Shown: positions 1-12,400 of the stretch, one piece after another | Layout of the letters: every line of letters begins with the position of its first letter | Position numbering within the stretch: position 1 is the stretch's first letter | From: Nematopogon swammerdamellus | Lineage: Eukaryota; Arthropoda; Insecta; Lepidoptera; Adelidae | Direction of reading: 5' to 3' | Assembly: GCA_946902875.1 (NCBI GenBank) | Contig: OX336349.1 | Coordinates: 19,553,891-19,617,890 of the forward strand | Length of the DNA: 64,000 nt | Program-made: the position numbers and the translations under genes | The notes under the pieces: generated by a model | The model's database searches: none | Seen by the model: the letters and a program-made list of their open reading frames with translations, nothing else | Told to the model about the DNA's origin: nothing

Positions 1-310
1 CATACCACTGTATCTCGACATCAAGGGTAAGCAGAGTAATCGGTGTTGTGCTACAAGACATCTGGAAAATTGCAGCACGACATCGACCACCAAGTTTAGC
101 AAAGTATTCGGACAAGTTAACTATCAGGCAGCAAGTAAGGCACGAAGGCCCACCTGCTGCATGACTCGGTGGAAGGACCGCGCCAAGGTCAGGCGGCAAG
201 CCTGTCGCCCTTTAGCACGGCATCTCGTCCTTATCCCTTAGTCGCCTTTTACGACATGCACGGGGAGAGATGCAGTGGGACTATTCTTATTAAGTACCGA
301 TCCCACACAG
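1..310 (-). repeat. SINE family C copy, cut by the window edge
   Basis: This stretch matches, in reverse orientation, the family C copies at 7,236 and 61,335. They share the segment ending in an AATCGGGGTAAGCAGAGTAA-type block and the GTCGCCTTTTACGACATGCA block near 240-262. The left end lies outside the window. Family C was defined here only by comparing copies within the window. Confidence 0.75.
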
Positions 311-769
311 TAATATGTTTATTATAGTGAAAAAAATGTGAAACTGGAAATCTTTATACTCACTCACCGAGGGCGGATTGCTTGCAGTAAGTAATAACTT
401 TCATTCCAGTTTTAATTACAAATTTAAAAAAACGCCATAACAATAAGTTTTGTCGGAGTGAATTTTAAAATCTTAAAACTTGATAATATGACAAACCTAC
501 TACTTACTATTTGTCTTCATTATCCGTGTGAATGTGACTAAAATGAAGCTGTCGAGAACATAAATCTTTATGACAACTAACCCAAATTGCATAGAGATCA
601 TAAATCTGAGCGTTTATAGCCCGCAAAATGAGAGTTGTCAAAGCCACTATACTACAGACAATTTAAGTACTAACATTCCATTTATATGCTCTTTAATGTC
701 TACCACTCAGGAAACTAGTTCATCCCGATCTAAGACACACCAACCAATGATATTTTAGACCAGCTGATC
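311..769. other. AT-rich stretch with no recognised gene
   Basis: No splice-bounded exon or known motif is visible. Short open frames here, such as one of 62 codons from 570, lack coding-like codon use and family motifs. Confidence 0.5.
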
Positions 770-850
770 CCAAATAGTGGTACGCGTACCCCCCAGGGGT
801 ACGTAGACTCAAGATGAGGGGTACGCGTGGGCGCACTTGACGACCACGTG
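770..850 (-). mobile_element. Terminal fragment of a hAT-like element
   Basis: A block containing GTACCCCCCAGGGGTACGTA is the reverse complement of the right ends of the hAT-type elements at 23,351-24,131 and 61,941-63,541. The outermost CAGTGGTTCCC terminus is degraded, so only a fragment remains. Confidence 0.6.
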
Positions 851-940
851 TACCTCAACAATCTTATGTAAAGGAAGTAAAGGAAAATGGGCTTACCTAG
901 GTATATGTGTATATATGTAACGTGTGTACTAGGTATATAT

Positions 941-1265
941 GTACCGTGTGGGGCCGGTACTTTAAAAGAATAGCCCCACTGCATCTCTCCCCGTGTATGT
1001 CGTAAAAGGCGACTAAGGGATATGAATCCCTTCTTATATTACTAGGTGGTAGGGTTTAACCCGCCCGGGTTGGTACCACCGCACTGAATGAAGGGTCGGT
1101 CGAAACGGCTATGTAAATAGTTTGTGTTTTCCGTCCAGTTCAGTGTAGCCGGCACGACCGAAGGGAAGCACTGACGTGGCACCAAGTTCACCCGGTGTTA
1201 TGGGCTGACATCACGGACGTTGTAGGTGATGTAGCCAACCGTGTCAGTTTACATAAAAAAAAAAA
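941..1265 (+). repeat. SINE family B body with family C head
   Basis: The copy begins with the family C head (GGCCGGTACTTTAAAAGAAT, then CCCCACTGCATCTCTCCCC). It switches near 1,025 to the family B body (ACTAGGTGGTAGGGTTTAAC) and ends in a short A-rich tail after CAGTTTACATAAA. The same head-body junction recurs at 14,526, 32,228, 44,769 (minus) and 55,468, so it is an inherited composite and not a chance insertion. Confidence 0.8.
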
Positions 1266-1447
1266 TGTTATTATTAGTGAAAATTATCTCTACTGATCAA
1301 TGATCTCCACTGACATATTTCGTAGTAAAAATAACAACCTTTTTTTTTTAAATTTTGCCAGGGTACTTGGGCACAGAATACCTAATAGGTACACTAGATA
1401 CATTAGGTGGATCTATCTATACATTGCTCATGTGACTTACATGCACA

Positions 1448-2385
1448 TCCTTGGTTGTAAATTTGAGCTTTTAGGTACTTTTCCTAAAACTAGAGTCACG
1501 AATCACGAAAACACTAATGATAGCGGATGTCAGTTTAGATAACAATGGATCTTCTTTGAGAATAATAAAACTGATTTTTTATAGAAACCACCATCCGTGC
1601 TTTTATTTTATAGGACCGTTCCTCTTTCAACTTTAATGATTGCGATGCCATTCAATATCAACTTAATTTCTTGTAGTTACTTGGTTGTGAATTTGAGCTT
1701 TTAGGTACTTTTCCTAAAACTAGAGTCACGAATCACGAAAACACTAATGATAGCGGATGTCAGTTTAGATAACAATGGATCTTCTTTGAGAATAATAAAA
1801 CTGATTTTTTATAGAAACCACCATCTGTGCTTTTATTTTATAGGACCGTTCCTCTTTCAACTTTCATGATTGCGATGCCATTCAATATCAACTTAATTTC
1901 TTGTAGGTACTTGGTTGTGAATTTGAGCTCTTAGGTACTTTTCCTAAAACTAGAGTCACGAATCACGAAAACACTAATGATAGCGGATGTCAGTTTAGAT
2001 AACAATGGATCTTCTTTGAGAATAATAAAACAGATTTTTTATAGAAACCACCATCTGTGCTTTTATTTTATAGGACCGTTCCTCTTTCAACTTTCATGAT
2101 TGCGATGCCATTCAATATCAACTTAATTTCTTGTAGGTACTTGGTTGTGAATTTGAGCTTTTAGGTACTTTTCCTAAAACTAGAGTCACGAATCACGAAA
2201 ACACTAATGATAGCGGATGGTAGTTTAGATAACAATGGATCTTCTTTGAGAATAATATTAATGAAACAGAAAACCAGATTTTTTATAGAAACCACAATCT
2301 GTGCTTTTATTTTATAGGACCGTTCCCCTTTCAACTATCATTATTGCGTTGCTATTCAATATCAACTTAATTTCTTGTTGGTACT
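1448..2385 (+). repeat. Tandem array, four copies of an about 230-bp unit
   Basis: The block beginning TTGGTTGTGAATTTGAGCTT recurs at about 1,451, 1,681, 1,911 and 2,141, a period of 229-231 bp. Units 1-3 are nearly identical. Unit 4 has diverged and carries a short insertion (ATTAATGAAACAGAAAACC) near 2,256. No unit carries a coding frame. This is a satellite-like block. Confidence 0.9.
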
Positions 2386-3612
2386 ATCGGCTCGTGCGTG
2401 CGTCGTCGTCCACTAATGATTTTAATTGAACGTCCGTTTGGAACTATAGGAGATCGCTCGCGTGTGTTTGAGCCAGTTGTTATACTTACAAATTACAATT
2501 AATGGGTCCTTTCCTAAAGGGCGACAGCTTGCGGGTAGTTCGGGCCCTGCAGCTCGTTGTAGGTCAAACGAATCAATTGAGCCAATTGGTTTGATTAATA
2601 TTTTGGAGAGTGCATTGATGAAAATTGATTATCTACATAAATTACGAAATTACCCACCGCAAACGAAAGCATAGCTTGTTGTGTTGGAGAACTAGGGAAC
2701 AGTGCAGTGTTTGTTAGTTAGACAAGACAGTATTATGATATGATACGTAAGTAGGTACCTATCTATTTATACCATTTATGCCGAATATTTCAGGGATATA
2801 ATCTAGGTATATCGAGAACTAAGTAAATTCCAAAGAAGAACTGTGCCAAATTAAGAAAAAAGTTGGAGTTCTCCCGGTGCCTTTTGAGGTTAGATATTTC
2901 GGAGAATGCATGGAGAATTCAATTAATTTTCCAATTTCGCCACCGTTATCTTTACTTCATTCTTTATTCTTACTATATCATTGTACAAAAGGCGAGTTTA
3001 GTTTTACGAAATTCTTTAAAATCCAATCTTTGGGATTTGGGAGAGATGTGCAAGCAAATTTAGTCAACTGTAGGACCTACCTACTTTAGATAAATATCGG
3101 TGGACAAATTCATTAAACAAAACTCTACAGATCTGTGCAATATTGACGAATTGGTCGGAGAGTCTGTACTTACGCAATAAATGGGCTCACCTGGGGTTAG
3201 GTTAGGATGTTAGTAATTTAGTCACCTAGATGTAGATAAAATCGAAGACAGATCAAAGATCCTAAACACTTCGCGGATCTCGAGCAGTGACATCTAAACG
3301 GACAAGACGGTCATTTCAGTCCCTTTGATCACTCGCTCGTTATTGGTAACGGTATCCTTTGATCGCTCCGTTTCCAGCTTCATCTATTCCGTCCTGCGTA
3401 AGTCCAAGCATAAGTCAACGATCTACGAGTTCTTCGCCGAGCGGAGCGGTGGAGTAGTGTTGTCGCTCGATCTATTAATACCACCATCGCGTCCGCTCTT
3501 CACCAACTCTAAATAAACTGCATTCGTTGTATTGGTTGCCGGGATGCATGGACATAATGGAATTGTCGGCATTATCGTACATTCTACGTGATTCTACACA
3601 CGAGTATCTTTT
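2386..3612. other. Intergenic or intronic DNA with no supported gene
   Basis: Several open frames of 60-70 codons overlap on the plus strand (for example 2,462-2,674 and 2,863-3,089), but none is flanked by convincing splice sites or shows a family motif. The missing upstream exons of the coiled-coil gene were looked for here and not found. Confidence 0.5.
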
Positions 3613-3613
3613 T

Positions 3614-3948
3614 TAGGGTTCCGTATACATAGCAAAGTCTTTTGCTAAGCCTGCATCGTCTGTCTTTCTTGTCTGTCCGTCTGTCTGTCCGAGGGCTGTA
3701 TCTCTTGAACCGTAATAGGTAGCGCGTTGAAATTTTCACAGAATATGTTTAATTTAATTTATTATGGCCGGTATAATAACAAATAATAAAAATAAGAAAT
3801 AGTAAAAAATTCACGGGGGTCCCTATACAAGAAACTAAAAAGTGTATGCGCACTATCTACCAGTATACTTAAACAGTATGAAGCAGCGCTGACCATGAAA
3901 TGGCGACCTCGGTGCGCGAGTTCGACTCGCACTTGGCCGGTTTTTATT
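3614..3948. repeat. Dispersed repeat bounded by TTAGGGTTCCGTA and TTGGCCGGTTTTT
   Basis: The sequence runs from TTTAGGGTTCCGTATAC through a CTGTCTGTCCG-type simple stretch to GCGAGTTCGACTCGCACTTGG and a T-run. A near-full second copy lies at 60,530-60,885, with fragments near 11,336-11,390, 3,963-4,020 and 39,540-39,665. This is a common lepidopteran type of interspersed repeat; its class is unclear to me. Confidence 0.75.
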
Positions 3949-4470
3949 TAAGTTTCATATCCATACGGAAGCCTATCACTAAGCCTACATCGTCTGTCTT
4001 TCTGTCTGTCCGTCAGTCCGAGTGCTTTTTATTATGGCGAATAGTTATGGCAAAAAACGCAAAAAGTTAAAAAATAAGCGGGGTCTCATTCAAAAAACGT
4101 GCAAAGAATCGATTACTACATATTCACGCTTCTTCCACCGCCTCGTTAAGTTGATGATCCGTCTAAATATATATCTTCATGCGCCGGCGCCGGGATGTGT
4201 TTACCTTTCAGGAAGAAACAGGAGAACGACCGACCGTGAAAAGGCACGTTCGTTGCACGTGCATCCTTTGTTTCTTTGTTGCTTTACGGAACAATGAGAC
4301 GCAATATTTTGGTGAAGACCAGCGGCGTGCGTCAGACAGAATTTACGTCGTCAAAGCTAAAATTAATGAAATTCTCTTGACCTTTTGGAAAAATAAAATA
4401 CCTAAACGAAAGCTTTTAGAAAAATTTCACCATTTTGTGCAGCGCCTAGTACTTTTGTATTTTAATATGG

Positions 4471-4622
4471 TAAGGCCCACTTGCACCAACACGAGTTTAA
4501 AGTTAAGTAGCGAGTTATGGATTTAAACGCGGTTCCCACAGTCAACGGGTGCTAGCTTAAACTGGTTTAGCGAGTTAAACTGGTTTATATATTAAATTTG
4601 TGTTGGTGCAAGTGGGCCTAAG
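4471..4622. mobile_element. Small fold-back MITE
   Basis: Terminal inverted repeats read AAGGCCCACTTGCACCAACA on the left and its complement on the right (TGTTGGTGCAAGTGGGCCT). Inside there is a second weaker inversion built on AAACTGGTTTAGCGAGTTAA. The element is about 150 bp and non-coding. Confidence 0.8.
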
Positions 4623-4811
4623 GCATTTAAAATAGACCTGCGCTGCGGTGCATTCCACACAATGTTCACGAACAAAGTTTCAAGAATTTTTTTTTAATTA
4701 TTTTAAGAAGCACCGACTCATTATAAATCCAAAAATAATTACCGTTTAGTTACTTAAGGGCGTCGGGGAACCGCTAAGTAAATAACCGCGCAGCTCTGAG
4801 TTTTTATATAT

Positions 4812-5090
4812 TTTTTTAACTCCCGACGCAAAAAAAAAACGGAGGGGTGTTACTTATGTTCGACGTGTGTGTGTGTGTGTGTGTCTGCCTTTTTTTTTGT
4901 CAATTTTTTTTATTACTTGATTATTTGATTACAAACATAGCTAAGAACCATCCCGATTAAACAAGCTTCCCAAAAAAAAAACCGCATCCAAATCGGTCCA
5001 ATCGTTTGAGAGCTACTATGCCACAGACAGACAGACAGACGGAGCGCGTCAAGCTTATAACACCGCTTCGTTTGCGTCGGGAGTTTAAAA
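4812..5090. mobile_element. Fold-back element with AACTCCCGACGCAAA termini
   Basis: The left end has TTTTTTTAACTCCCGACGCA and the right end its complement TGCGTCGGGAGTTTAAA. In between are a GT microsatellite (4,865-4,884) and an ACAG run near 5,024-5,040. It has the size and arms of a MITE and no coding capacity. Confidence 0.75.
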
Positions 5091-5395
5091 ACAAGCCTAA
5101 GTTGACAATTTAACAACACAGGTCAATGCACAGTCAAGCGGAATTTTTGTTCTTATGTTTACGTTACGTTAGATTCTCGGAAACTCGCCTGAACTTCTGA
5201 TAACGTGAAACTGGTAAAACTCAGAAAAATAAACCAAGCGATGTAATCGATAAAAATTTAAATAACTTATTTATCTTATCCGTGACCTCATGTTACATAG
5301 TTGTCTATGATGCTCTTACTTCCTTTGGGGCTATTACAGATTTTACGGTAAATGATTAACTAATTAAAAAATGATACTTTCACACACACACTGAC

Positions 5396-5636
5396 TCCCT
5401 TCTTATATCACTAGGTGGTAGGGTTTAACCCGCCCGGGTTGGTACCACCGCACTGAATGAAAGGTCGGTCGAAACGGCTATGTAAATAGTTTGTGTTTTC
5501 CGTCCAGTTCAGTGTAGCCGGCACGACCGAAGGGAAGCACTGACGTGGCACCAAGTTCACCCGGTGTTATGGGCTGACATCACGGATGTTGTAGGTGATG
5601 TAGCCAACCGTGTCAGTTTCCATAAAAAATAAATAA
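5396..5636 (+). repeat. SINE family B, head-truncated
   Basis: The body of family B runs from CCCTTCTTATATCACTAGG to the CAGTTTCCATAAA end and A-rich tail. It is followed directly by a CA/CACC-rich microsatellite (5,637-5,710) that probably grew from the tail. Confidence 0.8.
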
Positions 5637-5846
5637 AAAAAAACACCCACACACACCCTACCCCACCCCGCACCACACACACACACTCCACACACCCACG
5701 CACACCCTCACAACACACATCTTTAGACACATTCAAAGTGTATGTCAACAGTCTGTCTGTGCTAGACAGACAGACAGACAGACACGAGAGTGATCCTATA
5801 AGGATTCAGTTTTTTCCTCTATTGAGGTACGGAACCGTAAAAAGCT

Positions 5847-6197
5847 AGGATCATTCGAAACTTAAAATGTTGAACGTGTAAAATGTAATTGCGACCGTCG
5901 ATCAATTGCTAGGAGCATTCGAAATTCAAACGTGTAAAATAATTGCGACCTTCGAACAATTGCTAGGAGCATTCGAAATTCAAAATGTTGAACGTGTAAA
6001 ATAAGTAATTGCGACCTTCGATCAAATTGTTGGAAGCATTCGAAATTCAAAATGTTGAACGTGTAAAATAAGTAATTGCGACCTTCGATCAAATTGTTGG
6101 AAGCATTCGAAATTCAAAATGTTGAACGTGTAAAATAAGTAAAAAAAAATCGATCAGTTGCTAGGAGCATTCGATTCGAAATTCAAAAGGTTGAACG
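5847..6197 (+). repeat. Minisatellite of about 54-67-bp units
   Basis: Six imperfect units share GAGCATTCGAAATTCAAAAT followed by GTTGAACGTGTAAAATAAGT. Spacing is 54-67 bp because some units lack an internal segment. The array ends only about 50 bp before the first visible exon of the coiled-coil gene, so it lies in the preceding intron close to the 3' splice site. Confidence 0.85.
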
Positions 6198-6249
6198 CAC
6201 AGAAATCCTTCTCTGATCTGTGGTTGAACATCTAAAATAATTGCTACAG

Positions 6250-6469
6250 CCACGAAGACATCCGGGACGCAATGCTGTCGCTCATCCACATGTTCCGGAC
6301 GTCGGAGGATAAGCTGGAGCGGCACGAGTACCGGGAGAAGGCACTCGGGGAGCAGCTGAAGAAGTCCCTCAGCACTCTCGACAAGAAACATCGCGCCCTC
6401 GAGCCGCTGAAGGGCGCCTTGTCGCGTCTGGATGAGCGGCTGTCGAATGTTGAGACTATACTTATGCAG
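6250..6469 (+). CDS. Coiled-coil gene, visible exon 1
   Basis: The acceptor is TTGCTACAG before 6,250 and the donor CAG|GTGAGT follows 6,469. One base completes a split codon, then the frame reads HEDIRDAMLSLIHMF and later LEPLKGALSRLDERLSNVET. Heptad spacing of Leu is clear. It ends in phase 0. Confidence 0.85.
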
Positions 6470-9400
6470 GTGAGTTCTTCTTCGCCAGTCACCTCACCAC
6501 GATCATTTAGTTGTAGGGTTCTTCTTTTGAAATCTGATGTTGATAGAAAACAATGATTTTGTCTTCACCGATATTTTTTTTTTATTTTTGTTTTTTATGG
6601 AAACTGCCACGATTGGCTACCTCAACTACAACATCCGTGATGTCAGCCCCTAACACCGGGTGTACCAGGTGCCATCTGCCATGTCAGTGCTTCCCTTTAT
6701 TCCATTTCGGCTACACTGAACTGGCCGGAAAACACGAACATAGCCGTTTCGACCGGCGTTTCATTCAGTGCATGGTATCAACCCGGTCGCTATAAACTAA
6801 AGTACATATATTAGGTGAAATTTTGATATAAGTATTTCATAAAAGTTCCTACCTGTAGAAATTGTTGCTAAATGTAGAAAGGCATACATACATACCACAC
6901 GCTATATTCCGACAATCGGGGTAAGCAGAGTAATCGGTTATGTTGCTGCAATTATTCTTGTCAATTACAGCACAACACCGACCACCACGATTCGCAAAGT
7001 ATTCGGATAAGATAATTACTATCAAGCAACGAGTGAGGCACGAAGCTGCATGACTCTATAGAAGCACCGTGTCAAGATGAGTCGCCTTTTAAGACGCGCA
7101 CAGGGAGAGATGTAGTGCGGCTATTCTATTTTAAGTAAGTACCGGCTTCACACGGTACAATTATATTACGTGCATGCATAGAGATTCACTGTATATCACC
7201 AATGTCACTACAAAAAAATTACTAAGGAACTCTACAGAATAGCCCCACTGCATCTCTCCCCATGTATGTCGTAAAAGGCGACTATGGGATAAGGACAAGA
7301 TGCCGTGCTAAAGGGCGACAGGCTTGCCACCTCTCACATTGGCAAGGTACTTCCACCGAGTCTTGTAGCAGGTGGGTCTTCGGGCCTTACTTGCTGCTTG
7401 ATCGATTGAATCTTGTTCGAATACTTTGCGAAACGTGGTGGTCGATGTTGTGCTGTAATTTAACAGAGTTCTTGCAGCACAACACCGATTACTCTGCTTA
7501 CCCCGATTGTCGGGATTCAGCGTGTGTGATATGTATGTGTGTATGTATGAACTCTACACAAACCGCGTCAACTGTTTATAAAAAAAAAGAAACCTTTTAA
7601 TCATAAAGCAGAAAACCCCACAAAGAAATCACCAACTAATGTTCCAGAAGGAAGAGCGGGAGAAGAGCATCCAGCAGAAGACAAACGAAGCGCTCACGTC
7701 GATTCAGAACGCGCTACAGCTGCTGACGGTGAAACTTCTCAAAGTACACTCGTCTGGCGCCTCCGCTGTCGAGAATAATCTCACAACAGGCGACGAAAGA
7801 GACGACAGTCTCCACAAGAAGATCGACACCACCAACGCAAAGTTGGACGCCATTCAGCAAGAGATCTCTAAGATCAAGGAAGGCTACAGCAAGGTTCGTC
7901 TTCCACATCTGCACGTTTAAAAACTATTTTTTAAGTGTTTTTTTTTTATGTAATCCGGTATGTGTGGCTGCGTCCTGAGGGACCAAAGCACATGCTCTAA
8001 CCAGCCAATATCACCTTCGAGAAGGTAGGTGCATTACCGGAGACTTCCCTTTGGATTGCTGGCTATACTGGACTAGAGGAGAACACAACCGAGGCTGCTA
8101 TGCGGCCATCTTACATCCAGTAAGGTGGTGGCGTGGCACACACCCTAGCTACAATTTGAGCCTACTACTTAGTAAGGGGCAAGGCAAGGGAAGGGAGCTA
8201 TAGTTTTTACACCGGTTCCGAACGGTGAAGCAGCAGGTGTAGGTATGCACGTAATTTTTTTCGTCAGAAAAAATCATTGGTACACGCTCCGCTGGCCGGA
8301 TTCAAACCTCGGACCTCTTGCACGAGAAGCCGACGCCGTGACCCAGACTACTCGTCCAACCGCCACTTATATAACTTTAAAGAAATGGCGAGGGAATTAT
8401 GTAGAAACCGCTAGTACTCGTATATGGATACGCATAATATATTGGGACTATGTCAAGCCAGCCAGTACTTTGATGACGAATAAATCTTTGGGAATTAAAT
8501 ATCATGAGATTAGTTAACCCACAAATTACGTTATATTGAGTTGAGTACCCCACGACCGAATATATAGCCAAATCGACAAATGCATAGACAAAAATTTAAA
8601 CCCAATAGGATTGTAATCTACTTATCATCAATAATTCCAACGGTTTAATGGGATGATGGAACCAGAACAGAAAAAAAAGATGAGATGAAGATCTTAACAA
8701 TCTTAACGAGTGCTATAGACAATTTGCTTAAAATATGTAATTACATGGATACCTAGGCATATAATACTGTGTATTATTTAAAGACTTTGTAAATCGAATG
8801 AATTCTATTCTAAGCTGTTAAGTTATCTATCACACTGCAGCTGATCTGTTTTCAAATTTATTCATTTATACGTAGTTTTTCTTTTTGCAGGAATCTCTGA
8901 AATTATTATGCCAGGAGGTGTCGAGTCCCGGCGCGATTTCCGAGACGGAGAAGCTTCTGACCAAGTACGAGCTTCGGCTGTCGGAGATGAACAACGCGTC
9001 GCGCGTGCCCACAGACTTCGTGCCGCTTCCAGAGATCACTCTAGCCGACGAGGCCTGGCACAGCAAGATGAGCGAGGGTAATTTCCCGGCCGTTAAGGCC
9101 CTGTCAACCCGTATTCACCCGTACTCTTCTTTCAAGGCGCCGCTTTCGCTGGTTGGAGTAGGATGCAACACAATCAAATTAATAAAAAATTAGGTTTTTA
9201 TTTTTTTTTATTCCAAAACTACGGATTGAAACAAAAAAGTAATAAGCTACGGATTTAGATATATATTCAACAAATAAAGTATATTTTTTCCAAAGCCTTG
9301 ATTTGGTCACGTTGCCTTAAATACGTTTTTTTAACTAAATTCAGAGGTATGTTCATGATTTTTTTCTATCGAACGAAGTTAATCAAATCGTATTTTCAAA

Positions 9401-12400
9401 AAGCTATCGATCTGCCCTAATAGATGAAGTTTTACATAATACAAAAACTGAATCTGTCAGGTAAGTAATATTGACGGTACACTTCTTGAAATTCGAGTCA
9501 GACGCAGTCTCACATCACCTTAAATGACCCAATAGTTTTAAATGAAAAAGTATCGGGCCCAAGTTGCGCCCTTGCGATACACCCTGAGAGCTTGGCTGGT
9601 ATTACATCCAACATGATCCTTGTCAAAGATTTTGGAAGGATACTCTCCTTCCGAAGATATGCGAAGGAGGCGTGTCCGCGACACGGCGTTTTCGTGTTTG
9701 TGAATTGTGTTCGAGCGGACGCTGGCGACAGCGGTTCCGATACGAGTGGGGCGTTCATTTCATGGCACATCTTCTTTCATCCCCTCCCAAAATCTTTGTT
9801 CCTTTTTTATGTAATCCGATATGAGTGGCTGAGTCGGAGGGGCCAAAGCACATGCTCCGACCAGCCAATATCACCTCCGAGAAGGTATAGGTGCCATGCC
9901 GGAGACTTCCCTTGATTGCTGGCTATACTGGAGACTAGAGGAGAACACAACCGAGGCAGCTATGCGGCTATTTCTATCTGCCCTTCTGTCCTTGGAATAA
10001 ATTTAAATTAATAAAATATTCCTATATCTCCTTTCACAACAGAGGAAAGTTTAACTGTACCTCCCTGGGTGTGTTTAGTTTATTGTTTTATTATTACCTA
10101 TGTATTTTTTTATGTTTAAGTACTTATTATTTTATTTTATTAGTACTTATTATTTATTCATTCAGACAATTGTATATGTATATTGTTGTATATGGTTTAG
10201 TAAGAATTCCTTAGATGTACCATGACTGTACTCGAATTGTCAAAAATTATTTGTTAATCTAATATAATAAGTCAAAGAGCTAAGTGAGTTGTAACACGGT
10301 TAAATGTGACTGTATTTGTAGGGCTGGACTTAAATACAGTGCTGAATCTTCAATAGATTCAGCACAGGCTGTGTCCAGTCCTTTTTTTCTCTTATTCATA
10401 GCTATTGTTATCTAGTATTGATTTTGTACTTATGTATTTGAAGTGAAAAATAAATATTTCTTATTCTTATTCTTATTCTTATTCTATAGGACCAACCAAA
10501 AAGTTGTATCGTTGAGAAAGAAAAATAGGTAGTTAAGTTTCAATTGGTCAGTTCAGTTGGTCGGAGTGGAAAGCCTGAGTTCTGTCTATTCGTAGTAATG
10601 CTTTGAACTAATTCATTGTAACCGATATTCTCTTTATTGAATTCATACAGATTTCTATATTTGCTGTTTAGATATGTAAGTATTAATTTTATATTGAATG
10701 TACGCACGAAATTGGTTAAAATTCTAGTGATGGAGAAGCAAGAGAAGGAAATTCAGAAAATCTACAAAGTGTTATCGGACGCTGAGGGCTTGTGGAAGGG
10801 ACTGCCAACACTCGCCGACGTGAACTCCTCAGCCAACAGAACGCTGGACGCGATCAGCGAGGCTCGCTATAGCATCATCAGTAACGGAGAACTGGGTATG
10901 TCCTAGACTAGACACCATATTTTACAATTTAGTAACTGCATCTCTCCCCGTGCATGTCGTAAAAGGCGACTAAGGGATAAGGACAAGATCACGACCGACA
11001 GTCGACCGACCTCACCCCTGAGCTACCTGACACACAGGCTGACACTTTTTTTGTTTTTGCTCTGTCGTAAAAACGGTAAAGCCGGGTCTCCTGCACATGT
11101 TTTTTTGAAACAATACACAAAAAACATGAAACAAAAACATTATTTCTCTATGGTTTTCATATAAATGTGGATGGCCACGCCCCAATGTTTCGATGTTTCT
11201 GTGTAAATGTTTCGAAAAAACATTCGCAGGTGACCCGGCTTTATACATACAAAACTTGGGTCAAACTTGGTGTGATTATAGTGCAAACTCTAACATAAAA
11301 CAACAAATAATAAAAAACCGGTCATTTATATGATGGTACGGAACCCTCGCTGCGCGACTCTAACTCGCACTTTGCCGGTTTTTTTTATTAAGATATCCAT
11401 TGATGGATTTGTTACATAACATAACATTACCGATTTTTTGTTTTTTTGGCATTGTCTTTTTAAGACAATTTTGGCCTGTGTCAAGTAAGTGAAGATTCCT
11501 TGGTTTGTTCCCAGCAACAACCAAACTGACGAACAAGATGAGCGACATGACCGAGAGGACGAAGGCGACCAACGAAGACATTCAGAAAAGTCTCACGGAG
11601 GGCAACACCATGACGGAGCATATGTATGGAGATGTATCTAGGAGTTACGAACAGTTACGCACCGAGGTAAATTTCGCAAAATGGCCTGAGAGCCAAGGCC
11701 GTACACATTTGTTTTTTTTTATCACATATCGTCAATGTACGCACACCTACAAATCGCGGATACTTACTTACCTAACTAGGATCCTGGTCGTCGGGACGTA
11801 TTTTGTCTCTTCATTTTGTCTTTGCATTTTATTTATAGAAGAAATAGGTATCAGTGGTAGGTATGAAGACTTAGATAAGTCGACGTTTCGCCTTCAACGT
11901 CACGGGTTTGATTGAGGGATTGAGGGAGTTCCTGGAGTCGACGCGACGTCTGGTGCCCGTTGTACCAGACGTCAAACTGTACATAAGTCTTCAGTACCTA
12001 CCACTGTTAATCCGTATAAATTTAAAATAAGTAGAATGTATAAGAGGGTAAACTTAAAAACATTAGTAAGGTAACATTGTCAGTGCCTGCCTGAGTGAAA
12101 CGCCAATATCGAGCTTGATCGCCGAAGTCAGCTAACTATAAAAATATAAAATTTTTCTTTCGAACATAATTGTATTATCAAAACTCGAGCGTGAGGCCGA
12201 AGGCCGAACCGAACGTACATAGACATTTTCTCTATACCGCTTAATAAACAGGTAACTCTGAATTCAAGTTGCGTGGAGCCTTGTCACTTGAGTACAAAGT
12301 AAGTGCGACATGGCTCTAAAATTTAATTGTTCGCGCTAATTGAAAATATGAAGTTTCAATTCTTATTGGTTTTAATTCACAATATTGGCGATAACGTATG

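Noticed and set aside
3900..3945. GCGAGTTCGACTCGCACTTGG resembling a tRNA B box or terminator hairpin.
   Set aside because: It is the constant end of a dispersed repeat with copies at 11,340 and 60,840.
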